From the NCBI GenBank assembly GCA_017556045.1, contig JAFZFF010000082.1, positions 1-56,991 of the forward strand: a DNA stretch of 56,991 nucleotides. Direction: 5' to 3'. This DNA is from Bacteroidaceae bacterium. Lineage in GTDB: Bacteria; Bacteroidota; Bacteroidia; Bacteroidales; Bacteroidaceae. The position numbers were made by a program, and so were the translations under genes. Shown piece after piece: positions 40,690 to 48,371 of this stretch (position 1 is the stretch's first letter; each line of letters begins with the position of its first letter). The notes beneath the pieces are model-generated. The model saw only the letters and a list, made by a program, of their open reading frames with translations, had not been told where the DNA came from and did not search any database.

Positions 40690-41805
40690 ATGAAGAAAGT
40701 AATGACTCTCCTGACATTAGCAGCGCTAATGATGAGTTGCGGACATGAGACTCCCGACAAGAATGAGGTGCTGAGCATCATCGACAAAGTGAATACTCAC
40801 TGGCAGACCAACAATAAGGCCGAGGTGAACCCCTTCTGGGATAATGCGGCGTACCATACGGGTAACATGGAGGTGTATGCGCTCACGGGCAATGAGGAGC
40901 AGCTGGCCTATACCAAGCGCTGGGCAGAGCATAACAACTACTGGGGAGCTACAGGCACTGATAAGACGAAGTGGCGCTACTCATACGGCGAGCGCGAAGA
41001 GTATGTACTCTTCGGTGACTGGCAGATATGCTTCCAGACCTATGCCGACCTCTACAACCTGGAGCCCGACACGATGAAGATAGCTCGTGCACGCGAGGTG
41101 ATGGAGTACCAGATGAGTACACCGAAGAGCGACTACTGGTGGTGGGCCGATGGACTATACATGGTGATGCCGGTGATGACCAAGCTGTACAACATCACGG
41201 GCAATGAGCTCTATCTGGAGAAGCTGCACGAGTACTTCACCTATGCCAAGGATCTGATGTTTGATGAGGAGGAGGGTATCTTCTACCGCGATGGTAAGTA
41301 TCTGTACCCGAATCATAAGACCAACACCGGCTGTAAGGACTTCTGGGCACGTGGCAACGGATGGGTACACGCAGGCCTTGCCAAGGTGCTGAAGGATCTG
41401 CCCAAGGATGATGCACACCGCGACGAATACATACAGGTGTTTACCCGCATGGCTGAGGCCGTGAAGGAGTGTCAGCAGCCCGAGGGATACTGGACACGTA
41501 GTATGCTGGACAAGAATCATGCTCCTGGCCCTGAGACCAGCGGCACGGCATTCTTCACCTATGCCCTACTCTGGGGTATCAACAATGGGTATCTCAAGGA
41601 TAGCGAATATTGGCCTACCGTAGAGCTGGCGTGGAACTACCTCACTACTGTGGCTCTGCAGGAGGATGGCAGCGTAGGCTATGTTCAGCCTATCGGTGAG
41701 CGTGCTATCCCTGGCCAGGTGGTAGACAAGCACTCGACCTCGAACTTTGGTGTGGGAGCGTTCCTGCTCGCGGCGTGCGAGATGGTGAGGTATATTGAGA
41801 ATTGA
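40690..41805 (+). CDS. Glycoside hydrolase family 105 lipoprotein (unsaturated uronyl hydrolase)
   Basis: 371 residues; lipoprotein signal ends LMMSC (Cys17). The (alpha/alpha)6 barrel of GH105 is indicated by NPFWDNAAYHTGNMEVY, WADGLYMVMPVMTKLY with the catalytic Asp, KDFWARGNGWVHAGL and ETSGTAFFTYALLWGI. GH105 enzymes hydrate delta-4,5-unsaturated uronic acids left by polysaccharide lyases (rhamnogalacturonan, ulvan, glycosaminoglycans). Lipidation places it in the periplasm or at the surface. No SusC/D or lyase genes are nearby; a sulfatase gene lies 2 kb away. Confidence 0.85.
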   Translation: MKKVMTLLTLAALMMSCGHETPDKNEVLSIIDKVNTHWQTNNKAEVNPFWDNAAYHTGNMEVYALTGNEEQLAYTKRWAEHNNYWGATGTDKTKWRYSYGEREEYVLFGDWQICFQTYADLYNLEPDTMKIARAREVMEYQMSTPKSDYWWWADGLYMVMPVMTKLYNITGNELYLEKLHEYFTYAKDLMFDEEEGIFYRDGKYLYPNHKTNTGCKDFWARGNGWVHAGLAKVLKDLPKDDAHRDEYIQVFTRMAEAVKECQQPEGYWTRSMLDKNHAPGPETSGTAFFTYALLWGINNGYLKDSEYWPTVELAWNYLTTVALQEDGSVGYVQPIGERAIPGQVVDKHSTSNFGVGAFLLAACEMVRYIEN

Positions 41806-41806
41806 A

Positions 41807-41895
41807 AATTGAAAATTGAAAATTAAAACTTTGTCAATTAGCCTGCTTAGGATGACATCGCGGAGTTAATTCTCAATTCTCAATTATCAATTCTA
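41807..41895. repeat. AATTGAAA-type inverted element with CATCGCGG centre
   Basis: Left arm: tandem ATTGAAA words; centre: AATTAGCCTGCTTAGGATG, ACATCGCGGAGTT; right arm: AATTCTCAATTCTCAATT and ATCAATTC. The arms are near reverse complements. The centre shares GGATGACATC...CGCGG with the element at 920-1076 (there inverted). Confidence 0.6.
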
Positions 41896-42549
41896 AAAGT
41901 CCAGCGAGAGCTGCCCATCGCCCAGGAGGTTATAGCTCATGCGGTGATAGGGTGTGAGGCCATGCTCCTTGATGCCGGCACGATGCTTGGCTGTGGGGTA
42001 TCCCTTATTGTGACACCAATCGTAGTGGGGGTACTCGTCATGTAGGCGGTTCATATAATCGTCACGATAGGTCTTGGCGAGGATAGAGGCTGCAGCAATA
42101 TTCATCAGCTTGCCATCGCCCTTGACCACGGTCTCGTGGGGCGTAGTGCCATAGGGCTTAAACTTATTACCATCTACCACAATATATTCGGGGCGAACGG
42201 ATAGTCCATCTAAGGCGCGGTGCATGGCGAGGATGGAGGCATTGAGGATATTGATCTCGTCGATCTCACGAGCTGTGACGATGCCGAGTGACCATGCCAG
42301 GGCATCACGCTCGATATCTTCGCGCAGGGCATAGCGCTGCTTCTCGGTGAGCTGCTTAGAGTCATTGAGCAAGGGGTGTGAGTAGTCGGGCGGCAAGATC
42401 ACCGCAGCGGCATATACATCGCCTGCCAAGCAGCCACGACCTGCCTCGTCGCAGCCTGCCTCGATGAGATGAGGATGGAGACAGGGCTTTAATGGACAAT
42501 GGATAATGGATAATTGAGAATTAGCTTCCAGATTACTCTTCTTACTCAT
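41893..42549 (-). CDS. rnhB: Ribonuclease HII with repeat-derived N-terminal extension
   Basis: 218 residues against about 200 in relatives. RNase HII cleaves RNA of RNA-DNA hybrids, including single ribonucleotides in DNA. The catalytic Asp34-Glu35 are in [17 protein letters not shown] and KTYRDDYM supply the other acidic residues, and [11 protein letters not shown] is typical. The extra first 22 residues ([12 protein letters not shown] and before) are encoded by intergenic-type repeat DNA (about 42484-42525: words such as TGGACAATGGATAATGGATA). No other start precedes the core. It sits among repeats downstream of sufS. Confidence 0.9.
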   Translation of the reverse strand: MSKKSNLEANSQLSIIHCPLKPCLHPHLIEAGCDEAGRGCLAGDVYAAAVILPPDYSHPLLNDSKQLTEKQRYALREDIERDALAWSLGIVTAREIDEINILNASILAMHRALDGLSVRPEYIVVDGNKFKPYGTTPHETVVKGDGKLMNIAAASILAKTYRDDYMNRLHDEYPHYDWCHNKGYPTAKHRAGIKEHGLTPYHRMSYNLLGDGQLSLDF

Positions 42550-42603
42550 ACCTCTTCACTTTTCACTCTTCACTCTTCACTCTTAACTCTTCACTCTTAA
42601 CTC
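42550..42603. repeat. Tandem TTCACTC / TTAACTC heptamer repeat between sufS and rnhB
   Basis: About seven heptamer-like units (TTCACTT, TTCACTC, TTAACTC) in tandem. The same words form arms at 47447-47540. Too short and unspaced for a CRISPR array. Confidence 0.6.
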
Positions 42604-43818
42604 CTAAAACATCTTCCTCACCCTATCCACAGCTGCCACGAGGGCGTCGACCTCCTCCATGGTATTGTATAGGGCAAATGAGGCACGTACGGTGCCAGGA
42701 ATGCCCATGCGCTGCATCAGGGGCTGAGCGCAGTGGTGACCGGTGCGCACAGCAATGCCGAGGCGATCGAGCAGGGTACCGAGGTCTGAGGGGTGTATGT
42801 CACCCACATTGAAGGAGATGACAGCGCCACGCTCCTCTGCCTCGCCGATGATGCGCATCTCGGGTATCTCGCGCAAACGCTGAAGGGCGTAGTCGGTGAG
42901 GGCCTTCTCGTGAGCTGCGATATGCTCTATGCCGAGTGCCGACACATAGTCAAGGGCGCGAGCAAAGGCAGTAGTACCTATATAGTCGGGAGTGCCCGCC
43001 TCGAACTTATAGGGGAGTTCGTTGAAGGTGGTACGCTCGAAAGAGACGGTCTGTATCATCTCACCGCCACCCTGGTAGGGGGGCATACGGTCGAGCCAAC
43101 GCTCCTTGCCATAGAGCACACCGATACCTGTGGGGCCATAGATCTTGTGGGCACTGAAGGCGTAGAAGTCGGCATCGAGCTCCTGCACATCGACCTTGAG
43201 GTGAGGTACTCCCTGAGCGCCATCAACGGCAAAGGGCACCTCATGCTCGTGAGCAATGCGGATCATCTCACGGATGGGATTGACCGTACCGAGGACGTTA
43301 GAGACGTGCATCACTGACACCAGTCGGGTGTGGTCATTGAAGAGTGCCTTGTACTCGTCAAGACATATCTCGCCACGATCTGTGATAGGGATCACACGCA
43401 GACGTATACCCTTGCGCTGCTCGAGCAGCTGCCAAGGCACGATATTGCTATGGTGCTCCATCGTGGATACGATGACTTCGTCACCCTCATGCAAGAAGGC
43501 CTCACCGAAGGAATAGGCCAGCAGATTGATAGCCTCGGTGGTGCCGCGTGTGAAGATGATCTCACTGGTCGAAGAGGCATTGATGAACGAGCGCACTCGC
43601 TCGCGCGAAGCCTCATGCAGACGTGTAGCCTCCTGTGAGAGGAAGTGTACACCACGGTGCACATTGGCATTGACGGAATAGTACTCCTCGGTGATGGCAT
43701 CTACGACCTGGCGCGGCTTCTGCGTGGTGGCTCCATTGTCGAGGTACACCAGCGGTTTGCCATACACCTCACGGCCGAGGATGGGGAAGTCTTTGCGGAT
43801 ATCTGAGATGTTGTACAT
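42604..43818 (-). CDS. sufS: Cysteine desulfurase SufS
   Basis: 404 residues from ATG 43818; the frame extends 31 codons upstream through the promoter region, which is excluded. SufS removes sulfur from L-cysteine for iron-sulfur cluster assembly. The cofactor Lys is Lys225 (AFSAHKIYGPTG), the persulfide Cys is Cys363 (RTGHHCAQPLM), and HRGVHFLSQEAT and MEHHSNIVPW are group II signatures. Unlike many Bacteroidetes, the sufBCD genes are not adjacent here. Divergent from the sulfatase gene. Confidence 0.93.
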   Translation of the reverse strand: MYNISDIRKDFPILGREVYGKPLVYLDNGATTQKPRQVVDAITEEYYSVNANVHRGVHFLSQEATRLHEASRERVRSFINASSTSEIIFTRGTTEAINLLAYSFGEAFLHEGDEVIVSTMEHHSNIVPWQLLEQRKGIRLRVIPITDRGEICLDEYKALFNDHTRLVSVMHVSNVLGTVNPIREMIRIAHEHEVPFAVDGAQGVPHLKVDVQELDADFYAFSAHKIYGPTGIGVLYGKERWLDRMPPYQGGGEMIQTVSFERTTFNELPYKFEAGTPDYIGTTAFARALDYVSALGIEHIAAHEKALTDYALQRLREIPEMRIIGEAEERGAVISFNVGDIHPSDLGTLLDRLGIAVRTGHHCAQPLMQRMGIPGTVRASFALYNTMEEVDALVAAVDRVRKMF

Positions 43819-43840
43819 GTCTTCATTTTTAATAGTGATA

Positions 43841-43872
43841 CAAAAGTAGTATAAGACGAGAGAAATGCCAAA
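43841..43872 (-). promoter_or_regulatory. Promoter of sufS
   Basis: On the minus strand TTTG (43869-43872), 20-base spacer, TACTTTTG (43841-43848), 22 bases before the start codon chosen. Confidence 0.75.
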
Positions 43873-43890
43873 TAATATAGAAAAAATACG

Positions 43891-43898
43891 TATCTTCG
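43891..43898 (+). promoter_or_regulatory. Possible sulfatase promoter -7
   Basis: TATCTTCG, one mismatch from TAnnTTTG, 24 bases before ATG 43923. A short, tightly shared divergent control region with sufS. Confidence 0.4.
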
Positions 43899-43922
43899 CA
43901 CCACAAACCAAACGAAATAGTG

Positions 43923-45467
43923 ATGAACACCTCCACTCCCCTTCTCCTGGCCAGCTTAGGCACCACCGTGCTCACAGGCTGCTCGGCCAGCAAGCAACAT
44001 GCCGTCACTAATGATGATCAGCGACCCAATGTGATACTCCTCGTAGCTGACGATATCGGCTATGGTGACCTCAGCCCCTATGGTGAGCCCACCGTGCGGA
44101 CTCCGCAGGTACAGCGACTTGCCGACAGAGGACTCCGCTTCACCAATGCACACGCCGTGGCATCTACCAGCACTCCCTCGCGCTACTCACTCCTCACGGG
44201 TCATTACAGCTGGCGCCGCCCCGACACGGGCGTAGCAGCTGGCAATGCAGGCATGATCATACGCCCCGAGCAGCAGACCGTAGCCGACCTCTTCAAGCAA
44301 CGGGGATATGCTACAGGTGCCGTGGGTAAGTGGCATCTCGGCTTGGCCGACAAGACAGGCACGCAGGATTGGAACGGACATATCACCCCTGGCCCTTCGG
44401 ACATAGGGTTTGACTACTCCTACATCATGGCTGCTACAGGCGACCGCGTGCCCTGTGTGTGGGTGGAGAATGAGCACGTCGTGGACTTAGACCCCTCAGA
44501 CCCCATCGCCGTGAGCTATCGTGCTCCCTTCGAGGGAGAGCCCTTGGGCAAGACACACCCCGAGCTGCTCACCAAGCTACGCCCCAGTCCCAATCATGGG
44601 CATGATCAGGCTATCGTCAATGGCATCTCACGCATCGGCTATATGCGTGGTGGCCGTAGCGCCTTGTGGCACGATGAGAACATCGCCGATAGCATCACCA
44701 CCAAGGCGGTACAGTTCGTAGAGCGACATGCTCACGAGCCCTTCTTCCTCTACCTTGGCACCAACGATATCCACGTACCTCGCTACCCCCACGAGCGTTT
44801 CCGTGGCAAGAGCGGCATGGGGCTGCGTGGCGACGCTATCCTGCAGTTTGACTGGACGGTAGGTAATCTCCTCGATGCTCTCGACCGACTCGGCATTGCC
44901 GACAACACCATCATCATCCTCACCAGCGACAATGGTCCCGTGGTAGACGATGGCTATGCAGACCTCTCGGTAGAGCAGTTGGGAGACCATCGCCCCTGGG
45001 GTGACCTGCGTGGAGGTAAGTACAGCAACTTCGAGGCAGGTACTCGCATACCCCTCATCATCTCATGGCCACACCACGTGAAGCCAGGCAACTCTAAAGC
45101 TCTCGTATCGCAGATAGACCTCTTCGCCTCCTTGGCCACCCTCCTTGGTGCAGACATCGCTGAGGGTGCCGCTCCTGATAGCCGCAATGCCCTACCCTCC
45201 CTCCTCGGCAAAGACCGCCACGGTCGCGACTATATCATCGAGAAGGCAGGATCCATATCCATCTGTGACGGACGCTGGAAATATATCGCCCCCTCCAAGG
45301 GACTCGCCTACAACAAGCTCACTGACATAGAACTGGGCAACGCTCCCGAGCCTCAGCTCTATGACCTCAAGCACGACCTTGGCGAGCAGCACAACGTAGC
45401 TGCCCAGCACCCCGAGATTGTAGCCCGACTACAGGAGATGCTCCAGGAAGAGATGGGAGATAGGTAA
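43923..45467 (+). CDS. Serine-type sulfatase lipoprotein
   Basis: 514 residues from ATG 43923 (a GTG directly upstream also opens the frame). Signal ends VLTGC (Cys20). The alkaline-phosphatase-like fold starts PNVILLVADDIGYGD, with metal-binding Asp43-Asp44. The activation motif is STPSR (83-87), so Ser83, not Cys, must be converted to formylglycine by an anaerobic radical-SAM maturase (anSME), which is not in the window. ILTSDNGPVVDDGY and WKYIAPSKGL follow. It releases sulfate from a glycan; which one is not readable. Probably periplasmic or surface. Confidence 0.88.
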   Translation: MNTSTPLLLASLGTTVLTGCSASKQHAVTNDDQRPNVILLVADDIGYGDLSPYGEPTVRTPQVQRLADRGLRFTNAHAVASTSTPSRYSLLTGHYSWRRPDTGVAAGNAGMIIRPEQQTVADLFKQRGYATGAVGKWHLGLADKTGTQDWNGHITPGPSDIGFDYSYIMAATGDRVPCVWVENEHVVDLDPSDPIAVSYRAPFEGEPLGKTHPELLTKLRPSPNHGHDQAIVNGISRIGYMRGGRSALWHDENIADSITTKAVQFVERHAHEPFFLYLGTNDIHVPRYPHERFRGKSGMGLRGDAILQFDWTVGNLLDALDRLGIADNTIIILTSDNGPVVDDGYADLSVEQLGDHRPWGDLRGGKYSNFEAGTRIPLIISWPHHVKPGNSKALVSQIDLFASLATLLGADIAEGAAPDSRNALPSLLGKDRHGRDYIIEKAGSISICDGRWKYIAPSKGLAYNKLTDIELGNAPEPQLYDLKHDLGEQHNVAAQHPEIVARLQEMLQEEMGDR

Positions 45468-45491
45468 ATATTCATTCGTTGAGATTTTCGA

Positions 45492-45599
45492 TTTCTCTCG
45501 GCGCGCACTACTTTAAGCTATTTTTAGCTTGAAGTTAGGCTGCAGCTCGGAAAAACACAAAACAAGTTTTGCTTTTTCGCTCGCCTTGCACTAACTTTG
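45492..45599 (+). promoter_or_regulatory. Structured promoter element upstream of argS, shared with lysS
   Basis: Order as before lysS: stem 1 (TTTAAGCTA/TAGCTTGAA, about 45512-45533), linker TTAGGCTGCAGCTCGG (45535-45550), stem 2 (GAAAAACACAAAAC/GTTTTGCTTTTTC, about 45550-45578), constant CGCTCGCCTTGCACTAA, and -7 TAACTTTG (45592-45599). TTTG at 45568-45571 is 20 bases upstream, the same spacing as for lysS. Confidence 0.75.
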
Positions 45600-45628
45600 C
45601 AGATTAGAATATAAATTACGCTAAATAT

Positions 45629-47446
45629 ATGATAGAACAAAAGCTGGTACAGAGTGTCGCTCAAGCGATACAGGCATTGTACGGACAGGCTGCAGAACCT
45701 GCTCAAGTGCAGTTGCAGAAGACTAAGAAAGAGTTTGAAGGACATCTAACCCTCGTGACATTCCCCCTCTTGCGCATCTCACGCAAGGGCCCTGAGCAGA
45801 CCGCACAGGAGATCGGTGAATACTTGGCTGCACATGAGCCTATGGTGGCAGCATTCAACGTCATCAAGGGATTCCTCAATATCACCATCGCTGCATCGGC
45901 ATGGGTAGAGTTGCTGAACACCATCGATAGCGATGCTAAGTATGGCATACAGACACCTACAGAGAATTCACCTCTGGTGATGATCGAGTACTCATCGCCC
46001 AACACTAACAAACCTCTCCACTTGGGTCACGTGCGCAACAACCTCCTCGGCTATGCGCTGGCCAATGTAATGGAAGCTAATGGTAACCGTGTGGTGAAGA
46101 CCAACATCGTCAACGACCGAGGCATACACATCTGTAAGTCAATGCTCGCATGGCAGAAGTATGGCGAGGGCGAGACTCCCGAGTCATCAGGCAAGAAGGG
46201 CGACCACCTCATCGGTGACTACTACGTGGCTTTCGACAAGCACTACAAGGCTGAGGTGGCTGAGATCATGGAGCGCGAAGGCTGCACCAAGGAGGAGGCT
46301 GAAGCTAAGTCACCCTTGATGGCTGAGGCACGCGAGATGCTCGTAAAGTGGGAGGCTGGCGACCCCGAAGTGCGCGGCTTGTGGCAGATGATGAACGAGT
46401 GGGTATACGCTGGATTCGACGAGACATACAAGATGATGGGCGTAGACTTTGACAAGATATACTACGAGTCACAGACCTACCTCGAGGGTAAGGAGAAGGT
46501 GCTCGAAGGTCTTGAGAAGGGTTTCTTCTTCCGCAAAGAGGATGGCTCTGTATGGGCTGACCTCACAGGCGAAGGCCTTGACCATAAGCTCTTGCTCCGT
46601 AGCGATGGCACATCAGTATATATGACTCAAGATATCGGTACCGCTAAGCTCCGCTTCCAGGACTACCCCATCAACAAGATGATCTATGTCGTAGGTAACG
46701 AGCAGAACTACCACTTCCAGGTGCTCTCAATCTTGCTCGACAAGCTGGGCTTCGACTGGGGTAAGGATCTCGTGCACTTCTCATACGGTATGGTAGAGCT
46801 CCCCGAGGGTAAGATGAAGAGCCGCGAGGGTACCGTAGTAGATGCTGATGACCTCATGGCAGAGATGATCGCAACCGCTCGCGAGACATCTAAGGAGCTG
46901 GGTAAGCTCGACGGACTCACTGCAGAGGAGGCTGAAAATATTGCTCGCATCGTAGGTCTCGGAGCACTCAAGTACTTCATCCTCAAGGTGGATGCTCGCA
47001 AGAACATGACCTTCAATCCCAAGGAGTCTATCGACTTCAACGGCAACACAGGTCCCTTCATCCAGTACACCTACGCTCGTATACAGTCAATCTTGCGCAA
47101 GGCACAAGAGTTGAAGGTTGAAGGTTTAGTGTTGAGTGATGGTACCGCGAACTCCCTCAACTCTCAACTCTCAACCCTCAGCGAGAAGGAGATGGTGTTG
47201 ATACAAAAACTCGCAGAGTTCCCCGCAGTAGTAAAGGACGCAGGCGTAACATACACACCTTCGGTAATCGCTAACTACGTATACGACCTCGTGAAGGAGT
47301 TCAACCAGTTCTATCACGACTACAGCATCTTGCGTGAAGAGAACGAAGCAGTGAAGAGCTTCCGCCTCGTACTCTCCGCTAACGTAGCTAAGATCATCCG
47401 TCTCGGTATGGGACTGCTCGGCATCGAGGTTCCTGAGAGAATGTAA
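45629..47446 (+). CDS. argS: Arginine--tRNA ligase (class I)
   Basis: 605 residues. ArgRS charges tRNA-Arg with arginine. The N-terminal Add-1 domain spans about 1-100; the ATP-binding motif is HLGH (131-134, in YSSPNTNKPLHLGHVRNN), the second class I motif is represented by GKMKSREGT, and the C-terminal helical anticodon domain starts near 480. Residues about 491-515 (KVEGLVLSDGTANSLNSQLS and on) are encoded by short tandem words (TTGAAGG, CTCAACT) identical in style to intergenic repeats and replace a shorter loop of relatives. Codon use elsewhere is strongly biased. Confidence 0.95.
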   Translation: MIEQKLVQSVAQAIQALYGQAAEPAQVQLQKTKKEFEGHLTLVTFPLLRISRKGPEQTAQEIGEYLAAHEPMVAAFNVIKGFLNITIAASAWVELLNTIDSDAKYGIQTPTENSPLVMIEYSSPNTNKPLHLGHVRNNLLGYALANVMEANGNRVVKTNIVNDRGIHICKSMLAWQKYGEGETPESSGKKGDHLIGDYYVAFDKHYKAEVAEIMEREGCTKEEAEAKSPLMAEAREMLVKWEAGDPEVRGLWQMMNEWVYAGFDETYKMMGVDFDKIYYESQTYLEGKEKVLEGLEKGFFFRKEDGSVWADLTGEGLDHKLLLRSDGTSVYMTQDIGTAKLRFQDYPINKMIYVVGNEQNYHFQVLSILLDKLGFDWGKDLVHFSYGMVELPEGKMKSREGTVVDADDLMAEMIATARETSKELGKLDGLTAEEAENIARIVGLGALKYFILKVDARKNMTFNPKESIDFNGNTGPFIQYTYARIQSILRKAQELKVEGLVLSDGTANSLNSQLSTLSEKEMVLIQKLAEFPAVVKDAGVTYTPSVIANYVYDLVKEFNQFYHDYSILREENEAVKSFRLVLSANVAKIIRLGMGLLGIEVPERM

Positions 47447-47540
47447 TTGAGCAAAAAGTGAAGAGGGAAGAGTGAAGAGGTTACCAGCTTTGCGGAGCCT
47501 AATTGTTCACTCTTCCCTTTTAATTCTTCCCTTTTTCATT
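47447..47540. repeat. Inverted GTGAAGAG/CTCTTCC element between argS and the RNase H gene
   Basis: Left arm AAAAAGTGAAGAGGGAAGAG, then TGAAGAGG; centre TTACCAGCTTTGCGGAGCC; right arm TTCACTCTTCCCTTTTAATT then CTTCCCTTTTTC. The arms are imperfect reverse complements. Confidence 0.55.
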
Positions 47541-47541
47541 T

Positions 47542-48162
47542 ATGAAAAAAAAGTTTTACGTCGTTTGGAACGGTCTCACTCCCGGAATATACCGCAGCTG
47601 GGACGATTGTCAGGCGCAGATAAAGGGCGTCAAGGGCGCGGTATACAAGTCTTTTGACTCTAAGGAAGAAGCTGAGCGTGCGTATGCCTCACCAGCCTAT
47701 GCCTATATGAAGAAAAAGGCTGACACGCCGACCTACACACTCGACACCCTACCCTCCGTCGTAGAGCGCTACGCTCTCGCCGTAGATGCAGCTTGCAGTG
47801 GCAACCCTGGCCCCATGGAGTATCGCGGCGTATACCTTGGCGATGGCAAAGAGATATTCCACTTCGGCCCTGTACACGGCACCAACAACATTGGCGAATT
47901 CCTCGCCATCGTACATGCTCTCGCCATGCTCGATAAGCAAGGCCTCAAGATGACCATCTACAGCGATAGTCGTACCGCCATCAGCTGGGTACGCAAGAAA
48001 TGCTGTAAGACCCAACTCGAGCGCACTGAAGAGACTGAGCAGCTCTTCCAACTCATTGAGCGTGCAGAGGCATGGCTCAAGACACACCGCATCACCATAC
48101 CCATCGTAAAATGGGAAACAGAACTGTGGGGAGAAGTACCTGCTGATTTCGGAAGAAAATAA
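47542..48162 (+). CDS. Ribonuclease H1 with viroplasmin N-terminal domain
   Basis: 206 residues. Residues 1-50 are a caulimovirus viroplasmin / hybrid-binding domain (FYVVWNGLTPGIYRSWDDC, then VKGAVYKSFDSKEEAERAY), which grips RNA-DNA hybrids as in eukaryotic RNase H1. Residues 76-206 are the RNase H fold with catalytic Asp82 (LAVDAACSGNPG), Glu119 (IGEFLA), Asp142 (IYSDSR) and Asp202. It cuts the RNA strand of hybrids in the cytoplasm. This domain arrangement is common in Bacteroidetes. The start ATG lies directly after a repeat element. Confidence 0.9.
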   Translation: MKKKFYVVWNGLTPGIYRSWDDCQAQIKGVKGAVYKSFDSKEEAERAYASPAYAYMKKKADTPTYTLDTLPSVVERYALAVDAACSGNPGPMEYRGVYLGDGKEIFHFGPVHGTNNIGEFLAIVHALAMLDKQGLKMTIYSDSRTAISWVRKKCCKTQLERTEETEQLFQLIERAEAWLKTHRITIPIVKWETELWGEVPADFGRK

Positions 48163-48188
48163 CCTCCTACATTATATCGTTAGAGAAG

Positions 48189-48207
48189 GTGTATCATCAC
48201 GATACAC
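48189..48207. repeat. Short dyad GTGTATC/GATACAC
   Basis: GTGTATC (48189-48195) and GATACAC (48201-48207) flank a 5-base loop just after the RNase H gene. It may help end that transcript, but there is no T run. Confidence 0.35.
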
Positions 48208-48322
48208 TAATATGTTGTATAATTATTTCTCTCTTATCCTATTCGCTTACGAGAAATCGTGAGGAATAGATGCTTATTGCTATCACCTACCTCTACTACC
48301 CTATCTCACTATATAAAACAAT

Positions 48323-48346
48323 CGGGGATGAGCTAACTCATCCCCG
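48323..48346 (-). terminator. Terminator of the rpoBC operon
   Basis: CGGGGATGAG (48323-48332) pairs with CTCATCCCCG (48337-48346) around CTAA, 26 bases past the rpoC stop; on the minus strand ATTGTTTTA follows. Confidence 0.7.
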
Positions 48347-48371
48347 ACTGACTTGTATGTATCGTTATAGA

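Noticed and set aside
42550-42603. Tandem heptamer tract considered as a CRISPR remnant
   Set aside because: Units are 7 bases without spacers, and no cas genes are nearby.
47447-47540. Inverted element before the RNase H gene considered as an argS terminator
   Set aside because: The arms are imperfect, purine/pyrimidine-biased tandem words shared with other intergenic repeats; there is no clear stem plus T run.
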